A stretch of 64,000 nucleotides of DNA. Source: Pseudomonas panipatensis (GTDB lineage Bacteria > Pseudomonadota > Gammaproteobacteria > Pseudomonadales > Pseudomonadaceae). Shown in pieces: positions 1 to 9,251 of this stretch. A program made the translations under genes and the position numbers. Numbering within the stretch: the stretch's first letter is position 1; each line of letters starts with the position of its first letter. Location: the NCBI RefSeq assembly GCF_900099785.1, contig NZ_FNDS01000001.1:372001-436000 (forward strand). Reading direction: 5' to 3'. The notes below the pieces were generated by a model. It ran no database searches. It saw only the letters and a program-made list of their open reading frames with translations, and was not told where the DNA came from.

Positions 1-1047
1 TTCCGCAGTCTGGTCGGTACCAGCCGTGCGATCCAGCAGGTGCGGCAGATGATGCAGCAGGTCGCGGATACCGATGCCAGCGTGCTGATCCTGGGTGAGT
101 CCGGCACTGGCAAGGAAGTGGTCGCGCGCAACCTGCACTATCACTCCAAGCGCCGCGAGGCGCCTTTCGTTCCCGTGAACTGCGGGGCTATTCCGGCGGA
201 ACTGCTGGAAAGCGAACTCTTCGGGCATGAAAAGGGTGCCTTCACCGGTGCCATCACCAGTCGTGCCGGACGTTTCGAACTGGCCAACGGCGGTACTCTG
301 TTCCTCGACGAAATCGGCGATATGCCGCTGCCGATGCAGGTCAAGCTGCTGCGCGTCTTGCAGGAGCGCACGTTCGAGCGGGTCGGCAGCAACAAGACGC
401 AGAATGTCGATGTACGCATCATCGCTGCGACCCACAAGAACCTCGAGAAAATGATCGAGGGGGGCAGCTTCCGCGAGGACCTGTACTACCGCCTCAATGT
501 GTTCCCGATCGAGATGGCTCCGCTGCGCGAGCGCGTGGAAGACATTCCGTTGCTGATGAATGAACTCATCTCGCGCATGGAGCATGAGAAGCGCGGCTCC
601 ATTCGTTTCAACTCCGCGGCAATCATGTCGCTGTGTCGGCACGACTGGCCGGGCAACGTGCGTGAGCTGGCTAATCTGGTCGAGCGCCTGGCGATCATGC
701 ATCCCTATGGGGTCATCGGCGTGGGTGAGCTGCCGAAGAAGTTCCGCCATGTCGATGACGAGGATGAACAGCTGGCGAGCAGCTTGCGTGAGGAACTGGA
801 GGAGCGCGCCGTGATCGCTGCGGGCCTGCCGGGCCTGGACTCGCCGGCGATGCTGCCGGTCGAGGGTATCGATCTCAAGGATTACCTGGCCAACCTCGAA
901 CAGGGATTGATCCAGCAGGCGCTGGACGATGCCAACGGCGTGGTTGCCCGTGCAGCCGAGCGCCTGCGGATTCGACGCACCACGCTGGTCGAGAAAATGC
1001 GCAAGTACGGCATGAGCCGACGTGAAGAGGAAATGGCGGAGGATTGA
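1..1047 (+). CDS. fleQ: FleQ, flagellar master regulator (5' end cut by window)
   Basis: Sigma-54 enhancer-binding protein that activates flagellar genes and in Pseudomonas also responds to cyclic di-GMP. The frame is open from base 1 and the last 348 residues are present; the first codons read FRSLVG, which fits the LFRS motif just before the AAA+ domain, so about 142 N-terminal residues lie outside. Visible are Walker A GESGTGKE, the sigma-54 contact loop GAFTGA, Walker B with LFLDEIGD, the arginine-rich sensor region and a C-terminal Fis-type helix-turn-helix ([16 protein letters not shown]). If the numbering matches the 490-residue P. aeruginosa protein, the length fits exactly. It precedes fleSR, its known target. 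Confidence 0.95.
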   Translation, partial: FRSLVGTSRAIQQVRQMMQQVADTDASVLILGESGTGKEVVARNLHYHSKRREAPFVPVNCGAIPAELLESELFGHEKGAFTGAITSRAGRFELANGGTLFLDEIGDMPLPMQVKLLRVLQERTFERVGSNKTQNVDVRIIAATHKNLEKMIEGGSFREDLYYRLNVFPIEMAPLRERVEDIPLLMNELISRMEHEKRGSIRFNSAAIMSLCRHDWPGNVRELANLVERLAIMHPYGVIGVGELPKKFRHVDDEDEQLASSLREELEERAVIAAGLPGLDSPAMLPVEGIDLKDYLANLEQGLIQQALDDANGVVARAAERLRIRRTTLVEKMRKYGMSRREEEMAED

Positions 1048-1100
1048 CGCTTCCGCCGTGCTCTATTTTCCAACTCATTGAAAAATAAGAGATATTTTTT

Positions 1101-1115
1101 AGGCACGCGGTTTGC
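1101..1115 (+). promoter_or_regulatory. Sigma-54 promoter of fleSR
   Basis: AGGCACGCGGTTTGC has GG at 1102-1103 and GC at 1114-1115 with exactly 10 bases between, matching the -24/-12 consensus TGGCAC-N5-TTGC with one mismatch. It lies about 50 bases before the fleS start, directly after the fleQ gene, in agreement with known RpoN/FleQ control of fleSR. Confidence 0.85.
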
Positions 1116-1167
1116 TTAGCCTCTTCCAGCCGACGCTTCGATGACGTCGGATGGAAGAGAGAGCCGC

Positions 1168-2376
1168 ATGATGCCAGCCGTACCCCAGCAGTCCGAGCAA
1201 ACCTCCAGCGACGCCATGGAGGAAAGCAGCCGCGCCAACCTGGAACAGGCTTTTGCCCTGTTCAACCAGATGTCCAACCAGCTCAGCGAGTCCTACAGCA
1301 TGCTGGAGGCCCGCGTCAGCGAGCTCAAGGGACAGCTGGCTCTGGTCAGTGCGCAGCGCATGCAGGAGCTGGCGGAAAAGGAACGTCTGGCCAACCGCCT
1401 GCAAAGCCTGCTCGACCTGCTTCCGGGGGGCGTCATCGTCATCGATGGCCAAGGTGTGGTGCGGGAAGCCAACCCGGCGGCGCTTGGCATGCTCGGCCAG
1501 CCGTTGGTGGGGATGCTCTGGCGTCAGGTCATCGCTCGTTGCTTCGCCCCGCGCAAAGACGATGGCCACGAAATTTCCCTGCGCGATGGGCGCCGCCTGT
1601 CCATCGCCACTCGCTCGTTGAATGGCGAGCCTGGGCAACTGGTTCTGCTCAATGACCTGACCGAAACCCGTCGCCTGCAGGATCAACTGGCGCGCCATGA
1701 GCGGCTCTCGGCCCTTGGGCGGATGGTCGCTTCGCTGGCCCATCAGATCCGCACGCCGCTCTCCGCAGCCATGCTCTATGCCAGCCATTTGAGCGAGCAG
1801 GCGTTGCCGTTGGAGCAGCAGCAGCGCTTCGCTACCCGCCTCAAGGAGCGTCTGCATGAGCTGGAAAACCAGGTTCGCGACATGCTGGTGTTCGCCCGTG
1901 GCGAGCTACCGTTGCCGGATCGCCTGGCGCCGGCGGAATTATTCGCGGGCCTGCGCGCCGCCGCCGAGTCCCATGTCTCCGGTCTGCAATTGCGCTGGCA
2001 ATGCGATGCGCGGGCCGGCGAGCTGCTATGCAACCGTGACACGCTGATTGGCAGTGTGCTCAACCTGCTGCAAAACGCCATTCAAGCCTCCGGCCGCGAG
2101 GTCCGCTTGAAGGTGCACCTGTATGCCCGTGGCGACAGCCTGCGCCTGTCGGTCAGCGACAACGGACCGGGGATGGATGCCACTACCCTGGCGCGGCTGG
2201 GGGAACCCTTCTTCACCACCAAGACCACTGGCACCGGCCTTGGCCTGGCGGTGGTGAAGGCCGTGGTCAAGGCGCACCGTGGCGAGCTGCTCCTGCGCTC
2301 GCGCCCGGCTCGCGGCACCTGCGTCACCCTGATCCTGCCGCTGATCGTGGCTCCCGTTAGCGAACACAAGGAATGA
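1168..2376 (+). CDS. fleS: FleS, cytoplasmic flagellar sensor histidine kinase
   Basis: Histidine kinase that phosphorylates FleR to switch on late flagellar genes. It has no membrane segment. After a coiled-coil start come a PAS domain (around LLPGGVIVIDGQGVV), a dimerisation domain with the phospho-acceptor in SLAHQIRTPLS (about His192), and an ATPase domain with the N box LLQNAIQAS, the G1 box VSDNGPGMD and a GTGLGLAVVK box. An upstream in-frame ATG at 1141 exists, but the purine-rich GGAAGAGAGAG at 1153-1163 sits properly before ATG 1168, so that start is chosen. The stop overlaps the region where fleR begins, pointing to a two-gene operon. Confidence 0.92.
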   Translation: MMPAVPQQSEQTSSDAMEESSRANLEQAFALFNQMSNQLSESYSMLEARVSELKGQLALVSAQRMQELAEKERLANRLQSLLDLLPGGVIVIDGQGVVREANPAALGMLGQPLVGMLWRQVIARCFAPRKDDGHEISLRDGRRLSIATRSLNGEPGQLVLLNDLTETRRLQDQLARHERLSALGRMVASLAHQIRTPLSAAMLYASHLSEQALPLEQQQRFATRLKERLHELENQVRDMLVFARGELPLPDRLAPAELFAGLRAAAESHVSGLQLRWQCDARAGELLCNRDTLIGSVLNLLQNAIQASGREVRLKVHLYARGDSLRLSVSDNGPGMDATTLARLGEPFFTTKTTGTGLGLAVVKAVVKAHRGELLLRSRPARGTCVTLILPLIVAPVSEHKE

Positions 2377-2381
2377 ACCGC

Positions 2382-3797
2382 ATGTCCGCCAAAGTCCTGT
2401 TGGTCGAAGACGACCGCGCCCTGCGCGAAGCCCTTTCCGATACCTTGCTGATCGGAGGCTGCGAGTTCACAGCAGTGGATTGTGCCGAAGCGGCCCTGGT
2501 GGCGCTTCAGCAGGAACCCTTTGCCCTGGTGATCAGCGACGTCAACATGCCGGGCATGGACGGGCATCAGTTGCTCGCGCTCATCCGCGCGCGTTACCCG
2601 CAACTGCCCGTGTTGCTGATGACTGCCTATGGCGCGGTGGATCGCGCGGTGGACGCGATGCGGCAGGGGGCCGCGGATTACCTGGTCAAACCCTTCGAGC
2701 CCAAGGTGCTGCTGGAGTTGGTCGCCCGCCATGCCCTGGGACGCGTCAGCGTGGCGGAGAGCGATGGCCCGGTCGCGGTCGAACCGGCCAGCCGTCAACT
2801 GCTGGAACTGGCCGCGCGGGTGGCGCGCAGCGACTCCACGGTGCTGATCTCCGGCGAGTCCGGTACCGGCAAGGAGGTATTGGCGCGCTATATCCACCAG
2901 CAGTCGCCGCGTGCCAATAAGCCCTTCATTGCCATCAATTGCGCGGCGATTCCCGACAACATGCTCGAGGCCACGTTGTTCGGTCATGAGAAGGGCGCCT
3001 TCACTGGCGCCATCGCCGCGCAGCCGGGCAAGTTCGAGCTGGCCGAAGGCGGCACCATTCTGCTCGACGAGATTTCCGAAATGCCCCTGGGCTTGCAGGC
3101 GAAGCTCCTGCGCGTGCTGCAGGAGCGCGAGGTTGAGCGAGTCGGCGCGCGCAAACCGATCGAGCTGGATATCCGCGTATTGGCGACCACCAACCGCGAT
3201 CTGCTCGGCGAAGTAGCAGCGGGGCGTTTCCGCGAGGACCTCTACTATCGCCTCTCGGTATTTCCCCTGGCTTGGCGTGCCTTGCGCGAGCGCCCGGCGG
3301 ATATCCTGCCGCTCACCGAGCGTTTGCTGGCCAAGTACGTGAAGAAAATGAACATGGCTGCGGTGAGCCTTTCCAGCGAGGCGCGCGCCGCTTTGCTGGC
3401 GCACCCCTGGCCGGGCAACGTGCGCGAGCTGGACAATGCCATTCAGCGCGCCCTGATTCTTCAGCAGGGCGGGCAGATTCAGCCGCAAGACCTGTGCCTG
3501 ACCGCGCCCATCGGCCATGCCGCGCCGACCGTCGTCGTGGCGCTGCCGCCACCCTTGTCGGTGGTGCCGAGCAGTGTCGAGATTCCGTCGCCGTCGAGCC
3601 AGGAGGCCGCCGGCGCCCTTGGCGAGGACCTCAGGCGCCGCGAGTTCCAGATGATCATCGATACCCTGCGCAGCGAGCGTGGCCGTCGCAAGGAGGCTGC
3701 CGAGCGCTTGGGCATCAGTCCGCGCACCCTGCGCTACAAGCTGGCGCAGATGCGTGATGCCGGCATGGATGTCGAGGCGTATCTCTACGCCAGTTGA
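2382..3797 (+). CDS. fleR: FleR, sigma-54-dependent flagellar response regulator
   Basis: Response regulator activating class III flagellar genes with RpoN. A receiver domain (acceptor Asp53 in ISDVNMPGMDG, with the acidic pair near residue 10) is followed by an AAA+ domain with GESGTGKE at about 157-164, GAFTGA at about 205 and the Walker B stretch GGTILLDEI at about 224, then a proline-rich linker and a Fis-type helix-turn-helix (AAERLGISPRTLRYKL). AAGGA at 2368-2372 is nine bases before ATG 2382; the ATG at 2373 overlaps the fleS stop but would lie too close to that ribosome site. The product is 471 residues. Confidence 0.93.
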   Translation: MSAKVLLVEDDRALREALSDTLLIGGCEFTAVDCAEAALVALQQEPFALVISDVNMPGMDGHQLLALIRARYPQLPVLLMTAYGAVDRAVDAMRQGAADYLVKPFEPKVLLELVARHALGRVSVAESDGPVAVEPASRQLLELAARVARSDSTVLISGESGTGKEVLARYIHQQSPRANKPFIAINCAAIPDNMLEATLFGHEKGAFTGAIAAQPGKFELAEGGTILLDEISEMPLGLQAKLLRVLQEREVERVGARKPIELDIRVLATTNRDLLGEVAAGRFREDLYYRLSVFPLAWRALRERPADILPLTERLLAKYVKKMNMAAVSLSSEARAALLAHPWPGNVRELDNAIQRALILQQGGQIQPQDLCLTAPIGHAAPTVVVALPPPLSVVPSSVEIPSPSSQEAAGALGEDLRRREFQMIIDTLRSERGRRKEAAERLGISPRTLRYKLAQMRDAGMDVEAYLYAS

Positions 3798-3842
3798 TGG
3801 GCGGGCGCGGAGGCTGCTAAGCCGCCGCCCCAGCCGTCTGGA

Positions 3843-5678
3843 TCAGATCACGCTGATCATGTTCATCTGCAATTGGGTGGCCTCCAGGCCCGCCAGGATC
3901 AGGCTGCTGTCCCCGACGCGGATCAGGGTGTCGTTGCCTTGTTGGCTGGCGGCGGCGACGACCGCCTCCTTCGAGGCGAAGAGGTTGCGGGAGAAAACCA
4001 GGGTATCGACGCCGTTCTGATGGAGATTGAAATCGCTGATGCGGTCCTGGCCGAAGTCGAGTTGGTCAAAGACGAACCGGTCGCTGCCGACACCGCCACT
4101 GAGCAGATCGTTGCCCACGCCTCCCTGTAGCCAGTCATCGCCGGCACCGCCGTACAGCTGGTCGTTGCCGGTGCCGCCCAGCAAGCGATCGTTGCCCGCG
4201 CCACCGTGCAGCAGGTCATTGCCGCCGTTGCCGTGGAGGATGTCGTCGCCGCTCAGGCCGACTATCCGGTCATTGCCCTGGCTGCCGTGCAACAGGTCGT
4301 TGCCGCGACTGCCTTCCTGGGCGGCGGAGTAGCCCTTGTCGCGGCCGAACCAGCCGTTGTAATCGAGGCGATCCGGCTTGACCGTGTAGGTCGGGACCAG
4401 CGCCAGCAGCGGGTCGAGCAGGGGGTTGTCGACCTGCTGGGTCATGAAGGCGATTTGCTCCACATCGTGGAGTTCCTTGAGCCCGTACCTGCCGTTTATG
4501 TCGTTGAGCAACAGGCTGCCGTCGCTCAGGCGCATCGCCTCGTAGTCCGAGGCTTGTCCAGGCAGGTAGACAGTGTCGTTGCCACTGCCGCCGGCGACCA
4601 CGTCGGTCCCCGTGCTCAGGCGGAACTTGTCATTGCCGGCGAAGCCGTCGAGGAAGTCGTCGCTGCGGCCGTCCTGCAATTTGTCGCCGCCGTCGCTGCC
4701 AAGCAGGAAGGCGGGTGTTCCGTAGTGGTCGGAGGTCGAGGTGGGCTTGTCGCTGACCCAGAACAGCGAGCGGCTGGCGGGAGCGAGATTGCTGATGACG
4801 ATGGTGCTGTCGCGCTCGATGAAGTCATAGAAGCTGGACTGGCCGATCAGCGCGATGGGGTTGCTGAACACCCCGCCGATATGGGCCGACCAGTTGGTGA
4901 TATTGAGTATCGAGAAAGCGATGTTGGGCCAGGTGGGCTGTAGGTAGGTGGAATCGAAGAGCACGATGTTGTCGAGGGTCGAGTCGTAGCGGTTGTCGTG
5001 TCCATGCAGGGCGTTGTTGATGGCTTCCAATGGGTCGCTGGTCTGGCCGATGGCGCGGAACACCACGTCGTTCTCGAAGCCGACGTTGATGATGCCGTCG
5101 CCGTCGTTGATCTTCGGGGCTGCCAGGCCCACGTAGTCAGCATCCTTGAAGAAACCGTCGGCCAGGCTCTCGCGTTGCAGGTACATGTTGTTGACCGCGC
5201 CGCCGCCCAGGCTGTAGCCGGTCACCAGCACGTCCTTGCCGCTCAGACCGTGGCCGCCGGCGAAGCCCTTGATGGCGTCGAGCAGATAATCGAAGGCCCT
5301 GATGTAGCTGTTATCGATCATCTTCAGATAGAAGGGCACGTCGACCAGGGAGTTGGTCCCGGCGATCGAAAAGGCAACTTTCCTCAGGGCGCCCTGGTTG
5401 TCGTACTGGCCGAACACCCTGGCCTGTGAATCGGGTACTCCTTCACCCTTGAACTGACCGGACAGGTCAAGCCGGTCGTGCGACAGCCCCAGTTCGCCGG
5501 GAGCGAGTTCGCGCCAGCCGTTGGTGAGGGCATAGTTGGTGCTCGGACGGGAGAACAACAGGCCGGTCAGCTTGAACAGGCCGCCGGCGACAGCGGTGCC
5601 GCTGCTGTAGGAGGCCAGCGTCCAGGCGTCGGCAATGAGCGTGCGGGCATCTTGGTTCTTGTAGTCGAAAATGGCCAT
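3843..5678 (-). CDS. Family I.3 extracellular lipase with RTX repeats
   Basis: A 611-residue secreted triacylglycerol lipase (polyurethanase-like group). It opens MAIFDYKN, the usual start of this family, which decides the start over an upstream open stretch to 6002. The nucleophile motif is GYSLGGG (Ser156; most relatives have GHSLGG), with likely Asp204 in GFEND and His266 in WSAHIGG. From about residue 435 come glycine-rich calcium-binding nonapeptides, eight nearly consecutive ones between GSQGNDRIV and GGVGSDRFV. There is no Sec signal; the C-terminus ends in a hydrophobic tail (NMISVI), as expected for type I ABC secretion. No ABC exporter lies nearby. It is convergent with fleR and divergent from fliE. 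The exact substrate is unknown. Confidence 0.88.
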   Translation of the reverse strand: MAIFDYKNQDARTLIADAWTLASYSSGTAVAGGLFKLTGLLFSRPSTNYALTNGWRELAPGELGLSHDRLDLSGQFKGEGVPDSQARVFGQYDNQGALRKVAFSIAGTNSLVDVPFYLKMIDNSYIRAFDYLLDAIKGFAGGHGLSGKDVLVTGYSLGGGAVNNMYLQRESLADGFFKDADYVGLAAPKINDGDGIINVGFENDVVFRAIGQTSDPLEAINNALHGHDNRYDSTLDNIVLFDSTYLQPTWPNIAFSILNITNWSAHIGGVFSNPIALIGQSSFYDFIERDSTIVISNLAPASRSLFWVSDKPTSTSDHYGTPAFLLGSDGGDKLQDGRSDDFLDGFAGNDKFRLSTGTDVVAGGSGNDTVYLPGQASDYEAMRLSDGSLLLNDINGRYGLKELHDVEQIAFMTQQVDNPLLDPLLALVPTYTVKPDRLDYNGWFGRDKGYSAAQEGSRGNDLLHGSQGNDRIVGLSGDDILHGNGGNDLLHGGAGNDRLLGGTGNDQLYGGAGDDWLQGGVGNDLLSGGVGSDRFVFDQLDFGQDRISDFNLHQNGVDTLVFSRNLFASKEAVVAAASQQGNDTLIRVGDSSLILAGLEATQLQMNMISVI

Positions 5679-6079
5679 TGGGAAGGTCTCGCGATTCAAC
5701 GGATGTGGCGCATGAACCGAAGCGCCGAGCGCTGCCTGCCGGCCATGCCCAGGCATTGATAACGGTCCGGGTTCTGACTGCCCAGCATTCATGGCGCATT
5801 GCGGATGCTTCCTACGAGGCATTGGGGCGCCGTCCGACTCCGTCGGCACTGCATGGGGAGGAATGCATTTCCAGATGAGTGACAGAATTCCGTCGGCTTC
5901 CCGAGAACATCGCGCCGCCAGCCATGGGGGCGCGCGCTGGATTCCGTCGCACACCCCTTGGCCATGGCTGAACGTCACGCCAGACGGCCACTCTGGAAAC
6001 ATGGCACCCTTGTTGCAAATCCCTATGCCAAAGCGCCGCAGGCGTCAAAAAAGTCGCGGCTTGGGTGAAGGGGAAGGAA
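5679..6079. other. Long intergenic region between lipase gene and fliE
   Basis: Divergent control region of about 400 bases. The only clear element is the sigma-54 promoter at 6002-6016. TCCGTCG recurs at about 5839, 5889 and 5943, with ATTCCGTCG at 5887-5895 and 5941-5949; the meaning is unknown. No convincing lipase promoter or strong ribosome site before 5678 was found. An open frame extends from the lipase upstream to 6002, but it lacks family similarity and is not called. Confidence 0.5.
6002..6016 (+). promoter_or_regulatory. Sigma-54 promoter of the fliE operon
   Basis: TGGCACCCTTGTTGC is a perfect match to TGGCAC-N5-TTGC with 10 bases between the GG and GC pairs. It lies 64 bases before fliE, the first gene of a FleQ/RpoN-dependent operon in Pseudomonas. 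Confidence 0.93.
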
Positions 6080-6421
6080 ATGAGTCAGGGTATCGAGTTC
6101 AACCGTCTGCTACTGGAAATGCGCTCCATGCAAATGGACGCCATGGCCAAGGCCAAGCCGCTGGCCCCGACGAGCGCCACCCCGGCCGCGGAGGGCGCGC
6201 CGAGTTTCTCGGACATGCTCGGTCAGGCAGTGAACAAGGTGAATGCCACCCAACAGACGGCAACCGATATGGCCAATGCCTTTGAAGTTGGCCAGAGCAA
6301 CGTCGACCTCACCGATGTGATGATCGCTTCGCAGAAGGCCAGTGTGTCCTTCCAGGCCATGACCCAGGTGCGCAACAAGCTGGTCCAGGCCTATCAGGAC
6401 ATCATGCAGATGCCGATCTGA
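6080..6421 (+). CDS. fliE: FliE, flagellar hook-basal body protein
   Basis: Small rod-adaptor protein joining the MS ring to the rod, exported by the flagellar type III system. The 113 residues begin [11 protein letters not shown] and end with the conserved run [20 protein letters not shown] and a QDIMQMPI tail, both typical of FliE. An in-frame GTG at 6065 would add MKGKE, which encodes the purine-rich ribosome-site sequence, so ATG 6080 is preferred. First gene of fliEFGHIJ. Confidence 0.94.
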   Translation: MSQGIEFNRLLLEMRSMQMDAMAKAKPLAPTSATPAAEGAPSFSDMLGQAVNKVNATQQTATDMANAFEVGQSNVDLTDVMIASQKASVSFQAMTQVRNKLVQAYQDIMQMPI

Positions 6422-6440
6422 GCGGCGGAGTAGATAGGTC

Positions 6441-8228
6441 ATGGCTGAAGCCAGCGTAGAAAACCAGGTTCCCGCCAAGCTTGGCGCCAGCGTGCTGAAG
6501 AAGCCGTTGATGGGGCTGACGTTCCTCGAGAACCTCGCCGAGATGCCGATGCTGCGCCAAGTGGGCCTGCTGGTCGGGCTGGCGGCGAGCATCGCCATCG
6601 GTTTCGGCATGGTGCTCTGGTCGCAGCAGCCGGACTACAAGCCGCTGTACGGCAGCCTGAACGGCGTCGATGCCAACAAGGTGGTGGAAGCGCTGAGCGC
6701 CGCCGATATCCCCTACAAGGTGGAGCCGAATTCCGGCGCCTTGCTGGTCAAGGCCGATGACCTCGGGCGCGCCCGCATGAAGGTGGCCGGCGCTGGCCTG
6801 GCACCGACCGACAGCAATGTCGGCTTCGAGATTCTCGACAAGGAACAGGCGCTGGGCACCAGCCAGTTCATGGAAGCGACCAACTACCGTCGCGGCCTGG
6901 AAGGGGAGCTGGCGCGCACGGTGTCCAGCTTGAATAACGTCAAGGCGGCGCGTGTGCACCTGGCCATTCCGAAAAGCTCGGTGTTCGTCCGTGACGAGCG
7001 CAAGCCGAGCGCCTCGGTGCTGGTCGAACTCTACCCGGGGCGCAGCCTGGAGCCCAGCCAGGTGCTGGCGATCGTCAATCTGGTCGCGACCAGCGTGCCG
7101 GAGCTGGACAAGTCCCAGGTCACCGTGGTCGACCAGAAGGGCAACCTGCTCTCCGATCAGCAGGAACTCTCCGAGCTGACCATGGCCGGCAAGCAGTTCG
7201 ACTTCACCCGGCGCATGGAAGGCAATCTGACCCAGCGCGTGCACAGCATCCTGCAGCCGGTGCTGGGCCAGGGCCGCTACAAGGCCGAGGTATCCGCCGA
7301 CGTCGACTTCAGCGCTGTGGAGTCCACCGCCGAGTCCTACAACCCGGACCAGCCGGCACTGCGCAGCGAGCAGGTGAACAATGAAGAGCGCCAGAGCAGC
7401 GGCGGCCCGCAGGGAGTGCCGGGTGCACTGTCGAACCAGCCTCCGGGGCCGGCCAGCGCGCCGCAGCAGACCGGGCAGAGCGCTTCCTCGGAGTATGTCG
7501 CGCCGGGCCAGCCGCTGAAGGATGCCAACGGCCAGACCATCATCGACCCGAAAACCGGCAAGCCGGAGCTGGCGCCCTATCCGACCGACAAGCGCGAGCA
7601 GAACACGCGCAACTACGAGCTGGATCGCTCCATCAGCTACACCAAGCAACAGCAGGGTCGCCTGCGTCGGCTTTCCGTCGCCGTGGTGCTCGACGATCGC
7701 CTGGTCAGCGATGCCAAGACCGGCGAGGTCAGCCACAAGCCGTGGAGCGCCGACGAACTGGCGCGCTTCACCCGCCTGGTGCAGGATGCGGTCGGCTACG
7801 ACGCCAGCCGCGGCGACAGCGTCAGCGTGATCAACGCGCCCTTCGCGCCCGAGCAGAACCTCGACCTCGCTTCGCCGCCGTTCTACTCCCAGCCGTGGTT
7901 CTGGGACGTGGTCAAGCAGGTGCTGGGCATCGTCTTCATCCTGGTCCTGGTGCTCGGCGTGCTGCGCCCGGTACTGAACAACCTGAGCGGCAACAAGAAC
8001 AAGTCCCTGGTCGCCGGCGAGGGAGGCGAAGGCGCCCTCGGCGAGCTGGGTGGGCTGGAGGGCGAGCTGTCCGAGGACCGCGTGAGCCTCGGTGGGCCGC
8101 CGAGTATCCTGTTGCCCAGCCCCAGCGAGGGGTACGATGCGCAACTCAATGCGATCAAGAGCCTGGTAGCCCAGGACCCGGGCCGCGTGGCCCAGGTAGT
8201 GAAGGATTGGATCAACTCCGATGAGTGA
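6441..8228 (+). CDS. fliF: FliF, flagellar MS-ring protein
   Basis: Forms the MS ring in the inner membrane, the base on which the flagellum is built. The 595 residues show an N-terminal membrane helix (around VGLLVGLAASIAIGFGMVLW), two ring-building motif domains, a low-complexity Gly/Ser/Pro/Gln loop near the middle, and a second membrane helix (QVLGIVFILVLVLGVLRPVL) before a short acidic cytoplasmic tail that binds FliG. GGAG at 6427 precedes the start. The stop lies six bases before fliG. Confidence 0.95.
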   Translation: MAEASVENQVPAKLGASVLKKPLMGLTFLENLAEMPMLRQVGLLVGLAASIAIGFGMVLWSQQPDYKPLYGSLNGVDANKVVEALSAADIPYKVEPNSGALLVKADDLGRARMKVAGAGLAPTDSNVGFEILDKEQALGTSQFMEATNYRRGLEGELARTVSSLNNVKAARVHLAIPKSSVFVRDERKPSASVLVELYPGRSLEPSQVLAIVNLVATSVPELDKSQVTVVDQKGNLLSDQQELSELTMAGKQFDFTRRMEGNLTQRVHSILQPVLGQGRYKAEVSADVDFSAVESTAESYNPDQPALRSEQVNNEERQSSGGPQGVPGALSNQPPGPASAPQQTGQSASSEYVAPGQPLKDANGQTIIDPKTGKPELAPYPTDKREQNTRNYELDRSISYTKQQQGRLRRLSVAVVLDDRLVSDAKTGEVSHKPWSADELARFTRLVQDAVGYDASRGDSVSVINAPFAPEQNLDLASPPFYSQPWFWDVVKQVLGIVFILVLVLGVLRPVLNNLSGNKNKSLVAGEGGEGALGELGGLEGELSEDRVSLGGPPSILLPSPSEGYDAQLNAIKSLVAQDPGRVAQVVKDWINSDE

Positions 8229-8234
8229 CGTTGT

Positions 8235-9251
8235 ATGAGCGAGTCGCGCGCAGCCGCCAAACTGAGCAAGGTCGACAAAGCCGCCATTCTCCTGCTGTCG
8301 CTCGGCGAGACCGACGCGGCGCAGGTGCTGCGGCACATGGGGCCGAAGGAAGTGCAGAAGGTCGGCGTGGCCATGGCGCAGATGCGCAACGTGCACCGCG
8401 ATCAGGTCGAGCAAGTGATGAGCGAGTTCGTCGAAGTGGTCGGCGATCAGACCAGCCTCGGCGTCGGCGCCGATGGCTATATCCGCAAGATGCTGACTCA
8501 GGCGCTCGGCGAGGATAAGGCGAACAACCTCATCGACCGCATCCTGCTCGGTGGCAACACCAGCGGCCTGGACAGCCTGAAGTGGATGGAGCCGCGCGCG
8601 GTCGCCGATGTGATCCGCTACGAGCACCCGCAGATTCAGGCCATCGTGGTCGCCTACCTCGATCCCGACCAGGCCGCCGAAGTGCTCAATCACTTCGACC
8701 ACAAGGTGCGCCTGGACATCGTCCTGCGCGTTTCCTCGCTGAACACCGTGCAGCCGTCGGCGCTGAAGGAACTCAACCTGATCCTGGAGAAGCAGTTCGC
8801 CGGCAACGCCAATGCCACTCGCACCACCATGGGCGGCGTGAAGCGCGCGGCGGACATCATGAACTTCCTCGACAGCTCGGTCGAAGGCGCGCTGATGGAC
8901 TCCATCCGCGAAGTGGACGAAGACCTCTCCGGGCAGATCGAGGACCTGATGTTCGTCTTCGATAACCTCGCCGATGTCGACGACCGTGGTATCCAGGCGC
9001 TGCTCCGCGAGGTGTCCTCCGATGTCCTGGTGCTGGCCCTCAAAGGCTCGGACGAGGCCGTTCGCGAAAAGATCTTCCGCAACATGTCCAAGCGTGCCGC
9101 CGAGCTGCTGCGTGACGACCTCGAGGCCAAGGGCCCGGTGCGCGTCAGCGAAGTGGAAGGCGCGCAGAAGGAAATCCTCACCATCGCCCGGCGCATGGCC
9201 GAATCCGGCGAGATCACCCTGGGTGGCAAGGGCGGCGAGGAGATGATTTAA
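8235..9251 (+). CDS. fliG: FliG, flagellar motor switch protein
   Basis: Rotor protein that couples ion flow through the stators to rotation. At 338 residues it has the family length. Present are the N-terminal FliF-binding domain (AAILLLSLGE), the middle-domain EHPQ motif (YEHPQIQAIV), the flexible linker, and the C-terminal torque domain with the charged helix around LREVSSDVLVLALKGSDE. It lies between fliF and fliH, with the fliH GTG immediately after its stop codon. Confidence 0.95.
   Translation: MSESRAAAKLSKVDKAAILLLSLGETDAAQVLRHMGPKEVQKVGVAMAQMRNVHRDQVEQVMSEFVEVVGDQTSLGVGADGYIRKMLTQALGEDKANNLIDRILLGGNTSGLDSLKWMEPRAVADVIRYEHPQIQAIVVAYLDPDQAAEVLNHFDHKVRLDIVLRVSSLNTVQPSALKELNLILEKQFAGNANATRTTMGGVKRAADIMNFLDSSVEGALMDSIREVDEDLSGQIEDLMFVFDNLADVDDRGIQALLREVSSDVLVLALKGSDEAVREKIFRNMSKRAAELLRDDLEAKGPVRVSEVEGAQKEILTIARRMAESGEITLGGKGGEEMI

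Noticed and set aside
5679-6002. N-terminal extension of the lipase
   Set aside because: The family starts at MAIFDYKN; the extension contains the fliE sigma-54 promoter region.
6402-8702. 766-residue antisense frame across fliF/fliG
   Set aside because: Spans the junction of two real genes on the other strand; no ribosome site or domain.
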